Below are positions 46,001 to 57,797 of a stretch of DNA of 64,000 nt, piece after piece. A program made the translations under genes and the position numbers. Every line of letters begins with the position of its first letter. Position 1 is the stretch's first letter. The stretch comes from Gamarada debralockiae (lineage: Eukaryota > Ascomycota > Leotiomycetes > Helotiales > Hyphodiscaceae), in the NCBI GenBank assembly GCA_002803225.1, contig NXFV01001904.1, forward strand, positions 1 to 64,000. Reading direction: 5' to 3'. The notes below the pieces were generated by a model, which was not told the DNA's origin, made no database searches, and saw only the letters and a list, made by a program, of their open reading frames with translations.

Positions 46001-47686
46001 TGAGAGTTCCGTGATTACAAGACGTACCCAAAGGAACATCCCTTCGCCCCAAAGAATTAGCCCTAGCTCGGTAGTACATCGTTCAACACTTACCATTTGC
46101 CTTTCTCACTACCGTTTTCTCAACATCATCCACTAGTGTGCTTGGAAAAGACTCCCGCAATCCCATCAAAGAATGTTTTACATATACCTGGATGTCTTCA
46201 TCTACCTTTTCCCTCTCATTTTTCTCTGTCAGAGAGATGGTTGGTCTTTTCCGTAGTGTTCTGCTAATATATGTCTCTGCTCGACTAGAGATGAAGAGCT
46301 TGCATGGAGCGGTAGAGCTTTTAACAGCCGACAATAATTCTGTAAGGATTGCCTTCTGATCCTTCTCATGGCACTCATCCAATCCATCGATAATAATGCG
46401 CGTGGATGAAACGGCAGAGACAAGGTCTGGTAGCAGCTTCTTGATTTGGCCTAAAGATGGCGTCCGTACCTGCCTAGTGTAGTTTTCGTAGATGTGACTA
46501 GTGAGATGGGGCTGAGACCTCAGCAGCTCCAGTATCAAAGTCCTCAAAACTTGACTGCATAGATCCCCTTTATCTGTATGGCTGTTACAGAAGAAGAAGA
46601 TGGTCGTGAGGTCGGGGTTTTCTCGAAGGCCCTGGATGATGCGAGACGTGAGAACACTCTTGCCTGCAAATCGTTAGCAATCCGGTGGGAGGATTGAAAA
46701 GGATGGGACTTGCCTGCCCCAGGTATGCCTTTGAGCCACAGAACAGGCTCTTCGTTTTGATTTTCGACCCACGTCCTCATAGGGGAAGCGCTCAGAACCC
46801 ATTCACAGGTCCCTTCCTGCCGCCGCTGTAACAATTTGTCAAGAGCATCTTCTTGGCTACGATCATCTATCGCAAGCCATGATATACAATCTTGAAGCTG
46901 CCGGTCTCGCCTCTCACTCTCTCGGCGATCAATGTCGTCCTGTTGTAATGCTCGCCATTTCTTGGCTTCAATAATAGCTATTGCAGAAGCCTCTTTGTCC
47001 ACAAGGTCTCGGTGTCTTTCAAGCTTCTCTAGTATGCCGAGGAAACGTACTCCAAAATCCTTCCAAAGTGAGTCAAAGAAGACGTGAAACGCTGTATTTT
47101 TGTGAGACACTTTCCACCATATTTGAAAGGTTTGAAGACTTACCACCTCGTCTGAAGAATCGATAGGTATTTCGATGGAACTCCAGAATATCCTCGTACA
47201 CTAGCGCCAACGCCTGTGTGATATTTGCATCGTAGTTAAAGGCGGCCTGGAAGCGGTCAAATCTAGGCAAACTATCTGCTATTTGAGAATACGCATCCAA
47301 AAGCTTGTCCAGCACAGTTGGATGGTCGCTCGCAAGCTATAACAAAACACTGTGAATCCCAAGGTCCTGCTTCCATAATGGAGATGGAATATTACCTGAA
47401 GTATTAATTTGACAGGAGCCCAGACCCAAGGCAGGAAGGGCGTGCCATTGCATAACGTGTCGATCGATTTGGAATACTTCTCCAACCCTTGAAGGAATGG
47501 CTTGAGACGACCCATATAACGCAAACAACGTCGTTGTCTTTGGACTTCCTGTATTTGATTTGCTGCATCCCTGACATCCTTCAACGTTGTGGACTGGAAA
47601 TCTGCAGCGTCTTTTGGGTTTACAGCGTCCGCGAGTCGTACGAAAGCGTTCTCGAACGTTGCCATGTGAGCCCGAGATGCTGCCAT
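40072..47686 (-). CDS. Giant NACHT STAND protein fused in phase to C2H2 fingers, Q-rich region, SANT domain and WW domain
   Basis: Exons (minus): 47686-47396, 47336-47144, 47091-46714, 46663-46094, 46041-45936, 45885-45622, 45570-45104, 45035-43447, 43395-43094, 43037-42191, 42107-41803, 41753-41591, 41538-40941, 40883-40367 and 40300-40072. The sum is exactly divisible by three, ~2272 residues. Residues 1-260 are a helical STAND-type N-domain. NACHT follows: P-loop GIPGAGKS (~283-290, completed across a GC-AG intron) and Walker B RIIIDGLDEC, then a winged-helix region. C2H2 fingers lie at ~814-870 (CRYRPC...HESSH; CGDSSC...HNQVYH) with a third near 1575. A Gln-rich middle precedes a SANT domain (YWSGPERDVFPALLKHFGTD, ~1635-1680) and a C-terminal WW domain (GWAAQWDVY...SQWEVP). 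The two last introns remove a TAA (40933-40935) and a TAG (40363-40365); they are the least certain. Two genes, split near 45060, remain the main alternative. Confidence 0.65.
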
Positions 47687-47959
47687 GACTGCGAAACCTA
47701 AGAAACGGAAAATTAAACACGAAGAAAGAAGAAGAAGCTCTCGCAGACGTGGATGAATCCATAGACGCCGGGTAGGCTGCCTGTGAGGCTCTCAGCCTTG
47801 TGCGAACCATATTTTATTGGTCGCTTTGCGTGGCGCAGCCAGGGTTGAGTTGCTGGGTTTCCATCGTGTTGCTGTCTCTCGGAAGCCTCACTCGAGGCAA
47901 TATTTCTGCTTCATCTGCCATGGCAGTGATGAATTGAACGACATATTCGGCATCGAGGG
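47687..47959. promoter_or_regulatory. Divergent promoter, NACHT gene / SNF2 helicase
   Basis: 273 bp separate the two start codons, so expression of the NACHT gene and the SNF2/RING gene is likely linked. No specific site was identified. Confidence 0.5.
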
Positions 47960-50952
47960 ATGGCCAGCGTTTGCAATGCCGATGTTGAAAGGCAGAGCAA
48001 ACGACGAAGGTTTGAAAATACCTCGCCAGCTTTGTCAATCACTGAGGCTCAGGAGGAAGATGCCTGCTTTGGTATGGTAAGTTCAACAAATATATCTAGT
48101 ATTTGTACCTTTATCGTTTGTGGTCCTTCGAGTTCCTGTGCTGATACAGTACGATTGTCGGTGTAGCTAGTCGACATTCCCGTGCAAACGGCGTGGCATC
48201 CATCCTACTCGACCAAAACTAACGAACCCGTTCTTCTAAACGATTGCAACAAACTACAGCGACGAGATGATACTGGGGTATACGGGACATTGTCAGAGCG
48301 CTCAGCGCAAATTATACATGCTCTTCAAGAAGCGGGATGTGCAACTCAATTGTTCTGCCAGAACGGGCAATCTGCTGTGCTAAGTGATGGGCGAACGGAA
48401 GGGGATACGGGGGTCACACTGTGTGTTATAATATACGGTCCAAGTTCAATGTCCGAAGAAGTTGGAGATTGGCTTGCAAAATATGGTCTATTCCTACAAG
48501 ACCCTGTTCATTGTGAAAGGAATGTCCTGTACCGGAATCCGCACCTACTTCTCTGGGAAGAAGACGACGAGCCTGTCATGACCTTTTCCTTGAAGTTTCA
48601 TAGTCCAATTGTCCACGCAGAGACGGTTATTACGGCCCCGAATCTCTTTGAAATCCTGAACCAGGATCACGAGCTGTCAGAAACAGAGCAGCCAAGGGCA
48701 GTTTCGACTCCACTTCACAGGTGATCTTCCATCCATCTTCTCCAGAAATTTACTGAGCAATCAAGAGTCATCAGAAGCAGGCTTTGACTTTCATGTTAAA
48801 ACGCGAGCAAGGATTGGCATTTGATGAGCCCGGGAAAGACGTTTGGTCGAGAAATACAAATGCAGGAGGGAAAACTATGTAGGTGGTTGAAAGTGTTCTG
48901 TCCCGCCCTGATCTCACTGATGATATAATAGATATACCAACACAATTACGGGAGAGCGACGGCAATCTGAGCCGCCGAATTTTCGAGCTGGCCTGCTGGC
49001 AGACCAGATGGGCCTAGGGAAGTCGCTAAGCATCATCTCCCTCATAGCTGCGAATCAGTATTTTAGGTCAGGAGACACTCTTGAGACCGGCATCACTCCC
49101 ATCAAGACAACAATACTTGTAGTTCCACTTCCTCGTATGAAATCCTGAGCGCCAACACATACAAACGCTAACAAAATTTAGTCCTACAAACATGGGAGAC
49201 ACAACTTTCAACGTGAGTACTGCCACGTTGGAGGCCTTCAATAGGCTGATATGTTATAGGCATTTACATCAGAATTCACTCTCTTGGCGCAAATTCCATG
49301 GCCCGAATAAGCCACCTGTTGATCAACTCCGCAATTTCGACGTTGTTATCACCACATACAAAACTGTGGCATTGCAATGGAAGGCTCACAAGAACCAATC
49401 GACAGGATTGGCGACGATATTCTCACTCTACTGGCATCGCATAGTTCTGGATGAAGGTACGTAGCTACAGCGTACTCTTCATCGAGATCCGAGAAGCTTA
49501 CTTGGCTAGCCCACATCATTCAGAATCGGTCCGCAGCAATTACCAAAGCGGCATGTGCTATAGATGCTCACCATCGATGGGCCGTAACGGGAACACCGAT
49601 TCAAAATAGGCTAACGGATCTCGCAAGCCTCTTCCAATTTCTGCAGATCTACCCATATTCGAACCCATTGGTATTCGACCGCGAGATCCTGCGATGTTGG
49701 CAGGAAAACGACAAAGAGGGATGTCTTCGAGTGAAAACGCTCGTCAATTTTGTCACTTTATACCGTTCCAAAGCTGTCATCAGCCTGCCACCACGCAGTG
49801 ATTTGGTCCACTATCTCGACTTCAATCCGGCGGAACATCATTTGTACCACAGTACCAGAGTCCGAACACAACAGGTGGTCAATGATGCGATCGGCAATCC
49901 TCGGAAAGGAGTTTACATGAATGCTCTACAGTGGTTGACGCGACTTAGGCTCATTTGCAACCACGGCACGATGCAACTTCAGAATATGACCGAGACAACC
50001 TGCGCCAAGGGCTCCTGGTCAATAGCCAAAGCTCAAGAAGCTTTTGAGAGCATGCTGAACGTTGGAAATGCCCTCTGTGCTATGTGTTCTTTAAATCTCT
50101 CAGACGCGACGCTCGAGGATGTCAGTGCTAACGCAACGGAACTCCCTCAGCCCAAGCTTTCCGAATGCCTTCACTTGGTCTGTGGTTCATGTCTTACGGA
50201 AGAAGCTGACACGGCAAGATGTCCTGTATGCCCGCCGATCGTCCAGTGTCGGGGTTACAAGGTTTCGTTCACTCCTACAATTACTTCAACCCCAAGTTCA
50301 TCAAAGGCTCTACCTTCCATGAACCCTGAGGACACACCCACCAAAGTTCTTGCACTGCTTGCAAGTCTGAAATCCTTCAGAGTAGGTGAAAAGAGGTGAG
50401 CTTTCCTTACCAAACTAAGCTACACTTGCTGATTGACATCTCCAGCGTTGTGTTCTCGTATTGGACTTACACGCTCGACTTAATCGAATCCGCCCTCAAA
50501 TCCGACTCTATTCTTTACACACGAGTCGATGGCCAATTATCACCAAACAAACGCAACGAAGCAATCCGGAAATTTCAAGAAGATCCCAGCATTAAGGTCA
50601 TACTAGTATCAATAACCTGCGGCGGTGCAGGGTAAGCAAACACCATCCCATTTCCATCAAGTCGCCGCTAACAAGTCGTAGACTAGATCTAACAGCAGGA
50701 TCCGTCGTCTACCTCATGGAGCCACAATGGAATCCAATGATGGAAGAGCAAGCTCTATGTCGCGTCCACCGAATGGGACAGAAGAAAGAAGTCACCACTA
50801 TTCGCTATAGAATGAAGAATTCGTTTGAAGAGAAAGTCGTCACGATCCAGGAAAGGAAGAAGGACCTTGCGGCCTTGACGTTCTCGAATGAGAAGATCTC
50901 CGAGGCGGATGTGGGCGCTGCACGGCTGCAGTATTTACAAGCAGCGTTGTGA
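47960..50952 (+). CDS. SNF2-family helicase with embedded RING finger (Rad5/Rad16/HLTF-like)
   Basis: Nine exons join in phase to 851 residues: 47960-48076, 48167-48720, 48768-48878, 48932-49134, 49182-49212 (31 nt), 49260-49456, 49510-50395, 50446-50631 and 50682-50952. Motif I is DQMGLGKS (Lys291), the DEAH box is at 403-406 across an intron, motif III is TGTPIQNR, and the second lobe has SITCGGAGLDLT and RVHRMGQKKEV. A RING finger starts near residue 594 between the two lobes (CAMC ... CLHLVCGSC ... CPVC), the Rad5/Rad16 layout that couples ATP-driven DNA translocation to ubiquitin ligation. The N-terminal ~200 residues resemble the HIRAN-proximal region of fungal homologs only loosely. 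The gene is complete and nuclear. Many fungal paralogs exist, so strict RAD5 or RAD16 identity is not claimed. Confidence 0.88.
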
Positions 50953-52540
50953 TAGAGCTGATTAATATACCCAAGGAGATGACTACCTGCGAATAACAAT
51001 ATGACATGTGTTTTGAAGGCTCTTCTGATTTGGACTTCTTCCTAGAGCTGACTGAAGCTGGCTGCAAAGGAGCTACACCTTCGTATCTAAACAGCCCCAA
51101 GTATCTATATAGCCAAGCCGCCAAATATATACCCAGGTGAGATTTCCCTGACGCCTGATCTTCCTATATCCCATTACAGAGTGCTCATACACTATACAAG
51201 CTCTACCTTCCATGAACCTACCCACTTCCCTGACCTTCCCACACATCTTTCTCACATATTGCGACCATCATCGACCAACCATCATCATTGTCACCGAGTG
51301 CGATATTAATGTCCCCAAAAGCAGCGGTTTCGAACTTGCCAGCGTTGTAACTGCTGCCCAAAGCGGCACATTCCCCATCGCTCGACTTGTGTTTTTCTCC
51401 GATCGCGAGAGTCGTCGCGATCCTTTTGATTTCTGCGAGTATTTCCATCTTTCTCGACGATGGACGGGTCTGAGGCCTAGACCGTTTACGGTCATATAAA
51501 TCGAGGTTCCCTGTGAAGTGATGGAGTTAGAACAAAGCCCCCAGTCGGAAGGGATTGATCCTTACCATTACACTTGATCAAATCGGTGTAGGACCAGCAT
51601 CTACCTTGAAGCAATGAGTCCGTTGTACAGGAAAGCTGCTGAGCCGTCCCATTGGGAGCAGCTGTCATGGCGCGTAGTATGGAAATGTGGGGATTTCAGG
51701 GAGTGAGTGACCGGGAACATCCCGAATAGAGAGACGCTCCTTTTGGAAATGGAAAGAGTTGCTCGAACGATTTGCCACCTTGTATATATGTATGAAAATG
51801 GTTCTCTGACCCACCAAAGGCTGTCGGGCTGTAGTGGTCAATGGATTACTGCCACGCAGTAATGGAAATGCGTTGGGCGATATTACACCGGCCGACTTTG
51901 AACCCTTAAGTTAGCTGTTTGGCATGCAAGATTACCAAAGACTTCAGACTTGGCGTTTCTCACGAGTCCAATGTTCATCGCTCCCAATGGAAGGGTTTGA
52001 ATATAAATGGTTCTTTTGGTGAGGTAGGGATCCTTTCGGCCCCATAGGTCCAAGAGGAAAATTTGAACTGTCCTGCCCGCTGACAAGAGACCGGTGTAGC
52101 CTCGCTTAGAATTCTTTTAGGGGGCCTCACTTCGCCAACGACTGGCTGGATGATTTTCTCTCTTCCAGTCAGCCTCACGAGGCAGACTCATAGGACCGGT
52201 GTAAACAGAGGAAGTAATAAATTCAGATGCAGCGCCAAATTTTTTTTTAGCTAATTATATATTAATTGCGAATTTTCAAAATTATGCTTCAGGATTACTT
52301 CCAGATGGAATCCCAAAGACATAGTATACCCATCAAACTCAATCTCGATATTGTGTCGCGAAAAGTGCAATCTTAATAGGTCCGCGAATGTAAAGTCACT
52401 GACTCATTCGACCATGCTTTTGCCATTTGATACTATGAAATCAAACGGGCGGAGTTTGTGCCTGTGTCACAAGCCCATACTTTCATTATAGGCCATTACT
52501 CGCACCGTTGACATAAAAAAACTTTTCTGAGATTACGCCT
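50953..52540. other. Intergenic, 1.6 kb, no gene seen
   Basis: Between convergent genes. A 95-codon plus frame at 51212-51499 has no domain and is not called. A T-run occurs near 52241. Confidence 0.55.
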
Positions 52541-55081
52541 TCAAGCAATGAAAGTGTCTCTTGGTGTCCAATTTTGCTCAAACATCTGAGAAATAAAGTA
52601 CAGATCATCTTCAAAGAGACCATATTCCTTCACTATGCGTATATCCTCCTCTGCACGCAACTGTCAAAATCTTTCGAACCTGTCATCGAATTGTCAAAAC
52701 TTACCTTTCTTCTTGACCAGTTCTGAGGTCCTGATGATGAATCGGATTTGCTCGGTGCTCAAATCTGCGAGGGGGTGGCTTTGGCGATTTTTCCAGTCGA
52801 AGGAGAAAGGATCCAAAGGCTTATTGTAGTAATGAAAATGAGCTAGTAGAACATTGGCACCATGATGGAGACTTTCGACAAAAAGGGGAATGGAATAGCG
52901 CGACTTTGCAACAAGTTAGAGACGAAAAGCTCCTTCAGATCAGATGCGTACCTTCATTGAATTATCCCTGGCATGTCTGTAGCGGTCCGCTGAAATTATA
53001 GAGCAATCATGGAGAAGAATGAACACGCAAAGGTAGATGGTGAACCAGCTTTTTGGCTTATTACTGAGAACCAAACGTTGCAAATGATCCAGGACAAGTT
53101 TCCGCAGTGGTTGCAAGATACGTAGAGTGTTGAACATGTCGATCTGAGCTATTATGATGCGGGGAATGGAAACTTTACCAAATAACGGGTAGGAACGATC
53201 CTTGAGCTCAGGCTCCATTCCCAGAGTTTCATTGCCACAAATCCACGAAGAGCCTGTTGTATGGCCTATAGATTTGTTCAGCGTATCTCCATGCTCCTCG
53301 TTCGTTTTGAAAGAGTGTCATACGTATTGCAAACCATAAACGTATCACGTTTTGCATCAACACCTTTTCCTCGTCCTAAAAATTCCAGTTAGGTAGTGAC
53401 GTAGATGATATGGAAGATAATATCTTGTACCGCAGCGGCCCGCAGATGACGCTTCGCCATGGCATACGTCTCCCGCACAAGAGTCTCGCTATTGGCCAAG
53501 ACTTGCTCCATGCACAAGAAAGCATTCGCATCAATATACTGTCGGAACTCGACGGCGGTAGCAGCGATATCAGCAATTGCATAAGCTGCGAGAACTTTGG
53601 TTTTCTTGGTATTCCCATCAACCCAATTCCTCACTAAGATGTCTCCCTCCTTCGGAATGAATTTTCTGACAGTCAGTTCAATTGGTTCGGGGCAAATACC
53701 CAAGGTGATTTGAATTCTCTTCCTTTCTTCGTCCGCCCATCCGTCCAAGTCTTTCATTTGAGGGGTATCCCATCTCTTGGTCAAGTTCAGCCCCCCTGTT
53801 CGGAACAGAGTGGTCTCTGTCAGGATAATTCGAAGACATGGAAGCCTATGCACAATCTGTTTCGATTCGTTCGACACAGCCTGGCAAGTACGGCATATGC
53901 CACGAGGATCATTGTCGTCTATCTCACACTGCTATATCATTAACGGTTATCCGTATGAGGTGGTTAACCAATGAATGTACTCTTATACGCTGCATCCTGC
54001 AGCGGAGACAAGCCTTTAATTTTCGAGTCTCTCTCGTTCCTTCGCGCTTCTCAATGCTTCGAAAGGGTTGACGTCGATTTCTTGAGGATCCCGGATTTGT
54101 TTCACTGGCTTCCTCGGGAGCATCCGGTTGAGCTGACACCGTCGGTATATTTTCCCAAGAGCTACTGAGTGAACTTTGAGAAGACAGGGATTGCCTTTCC
54201 TCCGGGAGCGACAAAGCTGACACGTCTTGGGAGAGGGTGTTCTGAACGTCACCTCGACCCATGGCTTCTCGTTCATGATCCGATGCCAGCGTTCTGTCGA
54301 AATTGTCCTCTGTATCAGCCGTAGCATCTAGTATAGTTCCACCATTTTGAGTTCCTGGTCTTCTGCTGTCGTTCCAGATGACTTGGCCAGAGTCTTGGTC
54401 AATGGAAGACGCAGTCTGGGCAGGGGTCGGATAAGCATTGGAGTCGTCAAGTAAGTCAGCGAAGTCCAATGGATCGTCAAGAGCTGGATCGTAGTGAGAT
54501 ATTATCCCGCCTTCCTGTCGGGGCCCAGAGTGATTGAAATTAGAACTCGTGGGGTTAGACTCTGTTTGTGGCATATGGGGAAAGTAGTGCGAATTCGGAA
54601 AGGGTGTAAACAAAGCTGCGTCGTCCAATATGGTTCCTTCCATTGAGTTCTCGGCACCGTTTTGGCCTGGAAAATTGGATCCGAACTCCTGGGTCAGTGG
54701 GACGTGGGTTCCATGGTTCATCGCGTTTACCGAACCGCGCCCAGTATTTTGATACGGCATATGTTGATGAGGATTGTGGGATCTTTGTCTGAGAGACCGG
54801 TCATATCCAACCAAAAGGTCGGTGTTTCTGGTGTCCCCTTCTTGCTGCCGGTCTCTGATTTCTGCCGCTCTTCGTAGGATCTCATCATCGGAGAATTGAT
54901 TGAGATTCATGGCTGGGGAAAGTCTTTTCGGACCTCGCACATCTGACACGAATGTCTGGGGACAGCCCCGTTTTCTAGATGAATTCTGTGAGAGTGAATT
55001 AGACACGTCCTGGACAAAAGTAAGCGGTGAGGGAATCACATTTGGAACATGGGCAGATCTGCTATGCTGTGGGTGCTCCAT
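52541..55081 (-). CDS. Zn2Cys6 transcription factor, central zinc cluster
   Basis: Best model (minus): 55081-53981, 53928-53431, 53375-53324, 53265-52952, 52903-52718 and 52660-52541, 756 residues. A disordered 350-residue N-terminus precedes the zinc cluster: Cys358, Cys361, Cys368 (first codon of exon 2), Cys379, Cys382 and Cys398 (CLRCRMQRIR | CEIDDNDPRGICRTC). The C-terminal half (SWICGNETLGMEPELKD, ILQPLRKLVLDHLQRLV, SWFTIYLCVFILLH, HHGANVLLAHFHYYN) is the helical region typical of long fungal regulators of this type. Exon 2's 3' end and the last junction are uncertain: without the intron at 53430-53376 the frame meets a TAA at 53389-53391. The start at 55081 (MEHPQHSRS) is chosen over 55222 by composition. 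It is divergent from the TauD gene, 1.1 kb apart. Confidence 0.75.
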
Positions 55082-56217
55082 CGTAAGTAAGTGCGCACAT
55101 AGATATTTGCACCCCGCTGTTTGAACACGATCCGTGGGAGGGGACCTACATATTGGGTGGCGGAGGATGAAGTTCGTACACGTCCACATGTTAGTAGTCT
55201 CCTGGCCTGTTAATGCGCACATCGACGTTGCTCCAATGACCCAGCAGGGGAAGCGACAGCCACCAAAGATACAATCTATCCGTTTACAGTGAACTATTCG
55301 CGTAATTTTTTTAGCTTCCGCGTATTTGTACTATCCCAAGAAGCTCCATGAATCACAATTATCCAGCAACAATTGCCCAAAACCTTCTTATATATACAAA
55401 GAGAGGTCCTAAAATGCTATGTTCAGGTTACTTCTATGATTGTAGTCTGACTTAATCTCGAAACCAGATCCATAGAAGCCTCAATTTTGATGAGTCCTTC
55501 GTTACGTAATAACTGGGGAGTCTAATAAATAGTGTAAAACCGGCTAAAACGCCCTAAGAATGTGCGTCTGTGCCATCACCGAGGGTCACCGTACTCTCTC
55601 ACCGGTTCAGAAGAGTCTCAAAACGAGACCTGGTTTTTCCCCCACACCGAAGTCTGCCACGTTTGACAGAGTCGCACAGCTTCACGGGCGTTGGAGCCAA
55701 TGGTCTGCCTTGTCGGACCTCCACCAACACCCCAGTTTTCCTCGTCTTCACCGGTTCAACTTGTCGTACCCAAATGGCTTCTGTTTCATTTTTTTTACTT
55801 TAATATTTAATCGAGCCCTATTTGAACGACGGATTTCGAGAGTACCTCTGTACCAGAGTACTAGCTTAGGTCTTTCCGACATGCTGCCCAGACCTCCCGA
55901 ACGAGGTAATGCCTCAACTTTTCTTCTCATGTTTCAACTCAACTCTTCCCCCGTGTTATCTCACATGTTTCCCTTTTGGCACCCTCCATGAGAGATAAGC
56001 CAATCGTAACTTATCGTGAAAGTCCGGCAAAAGACCATGATTGGGTCGAGTCCCACGCAATCACCTACCCCGCTCAAATGCGGCTCTTTACTTTTACCAC
56101 TTTCTTCACCAATGCCCCGTGATGCTCTGACTCTTAAGGGAGCCTTACGAAAGGGTCCTTCTCCCTACACCTGCGACAAGATCATACCGATCTGCCATTG
56201 TCAAGTAATACGAAGAC
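55082..56217. other. Divergent intergenic region, Zn2Cys6 factor / TauD dioxygenase
   Basis: 1.1 kb between start codons. A 143-codon plus frame at 55560-55991 has no domain signal and lies in the expected promoter/leader. No operator was identified. Confidence 0.5.
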
Positions 56218-57647
56218 ATGGCACCGTCCGCTCTTCTGGTTGAACCGCCCAATGATTTAGGCTTGAAAGTTTTTGAATCTTCTCAATCAGCAATATCTGT
56301 GTTTTCTGAACCGAATGGCTTGGAGACAAGTCTCCCTCCCGGTTTCCCAGGCGTTCTTCACAACACTTTGGCCTGGACGGGCAAAGATTTCATAGACCAA
56401 CAAGCGTACACATACGAGCTACAGGCGAAAGAGATTCTTGAATTGGAGACCGCGCTGCGATCATTCAAGGGTTCGTACTCTTTTTTGTTAAGGCTTCTGG
56501 GCTAATGTCTATTTCGCAGACCTTGGGCTCGACGGCGACTGCGTTGCCCGCGGCAATTTCCCCCTACCAAACCTCCAGCACCGGCTGAACCTCTTCGCTC
56601 TTGAACTACACAAAGGGAAAGGATTCTTCATTATTCGAGGACTAGATCCAACCAGATATTCTCAGGAGGATAATCTTATACTCTTCCTCGGCATCTCGAG
56701 TTATATTGGAGAGCGGCGAGGCCGCCAAGATAGGAGGGGAAACATGGTGTGTATGTGAACCGTTTGGTTTCCTATCTTACAAGAAGAAACTGAACGCAAA
56801 AGCCCACGTCACCGATTCAAAACTGTCGACGGTCTCGCAAGAGCAGCGTTACGGGATTCATTCCAATAAGGGGCTTGTAGGTAGATGCGTTCATTTGCAA
56901 CTTCTCCGGGCATCTTACTAAGGAGACTAGCCCTATCACAACGACATGGTATGCGACATCTTGGCTCTTCACGTTCGTCAGTGCGCGGCCCGCGGAGGCT
57001 TGAGTATGCTGGCGTCTTCGTGGACGGTTTACAATGAACTCGCCCTATCACGCCCAGACATCGTCCAAACCCTATCTGAACCAAATTGGCCTATTTTCAC
57101 GTAGGTGATGCATATCTTTCTATTCATCCCCTTGCTTACCAAAGTGATTAGACCTGGTCGCCGGCCATCCTACACCTTATGCCCAGTGCTTGTATATTGT
57201 GAAGGTAAAATCATAGTGAGTCTGGATCCCGGCCGAATCGGACCTCACCCAGCGGCAAATGATGGAGCGGTTCCCGTCTTGTCTCAAAAGCAGGCTGAAG
57301 CACTCGAGATCGTGTTAGCCATAGCCCAGCGTCATCGGCTGGAAGTGAGAAGCAAACCGGGAGACTTACAGTACATCAACAATTTATGCCTGCTCCATGC
57401 CCGGGAGCCATTTCAAGACGATCAGAAGACTAGTAGGCATCTTGTACGTCTTTGGCTACGCAATGACAAACTTGGTTGGCGCATACCCGAAGCTTTGAGG
57501 GAGCCATGGGAGGCCGCTTTTAAGAACGGTGACGATTTCGAGAAGAAATACGCAGTCATTCCTCTTCCTGTATACATCCCTCCGAGATATGCAGGGGGCA
57601 GTGGAAGTTTCATGGATAGTCCAGAGTGTTCTGATAGTGAGGCATGA
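56218..57647 (+). CDS. TauD/TfdA-family Fe(II)/2-oxoglutarate dioxygenase
   Basis: Exons 56218-56470, 56520-56750, 56803-56876, 56931-57100 and 57152-57647 give 407 residues. Introns are 49-54 nt (GTTCGT, GTATGT, GTAGGT, GTAGGT). The facial triad is visible: His189-x-Asp191 (LPYHNDM) and the distal His325 (CLLHAREPF), followed by the 2-oxoglutarate-binding Arg region (HLVRLWLRN). GFFIIRGLDP and ASSWTVYNEL are family segments. The enzyme would hydroxylate a small substrate; taurine is only one possibility, and most fungal members have unknown substrates. An intact cytosolic enzyme. The neighbouring divergent Zn2Cys6 factor is a candidate regulator (inference). Confidence 0.87.
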
Positions 57648-57797
57648 GCTGTGGTATAAATTCTCTCTTTTTCCCAGCCGATTTCCTTCTCTAACGGCTT
57701 TCATATTTTGGTCATATCCAATGTCATTGGTCATATCACTTTGATACCTTCGATGGTTTCTTCATCAAGCGATTGTTTTCTATTCGGATACCACTTC

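Noticed and set aside
51212..51499. 95-codon plus-strand frame downstream of the SNF2 gene
   Set aside because: No homology recognised and a minus-strand frame overlaps it almost completely.
55560..55991. 143-codon plus-strand frame
   Set aside because: No domain and no initiator context; lies in the divergent promoter region.
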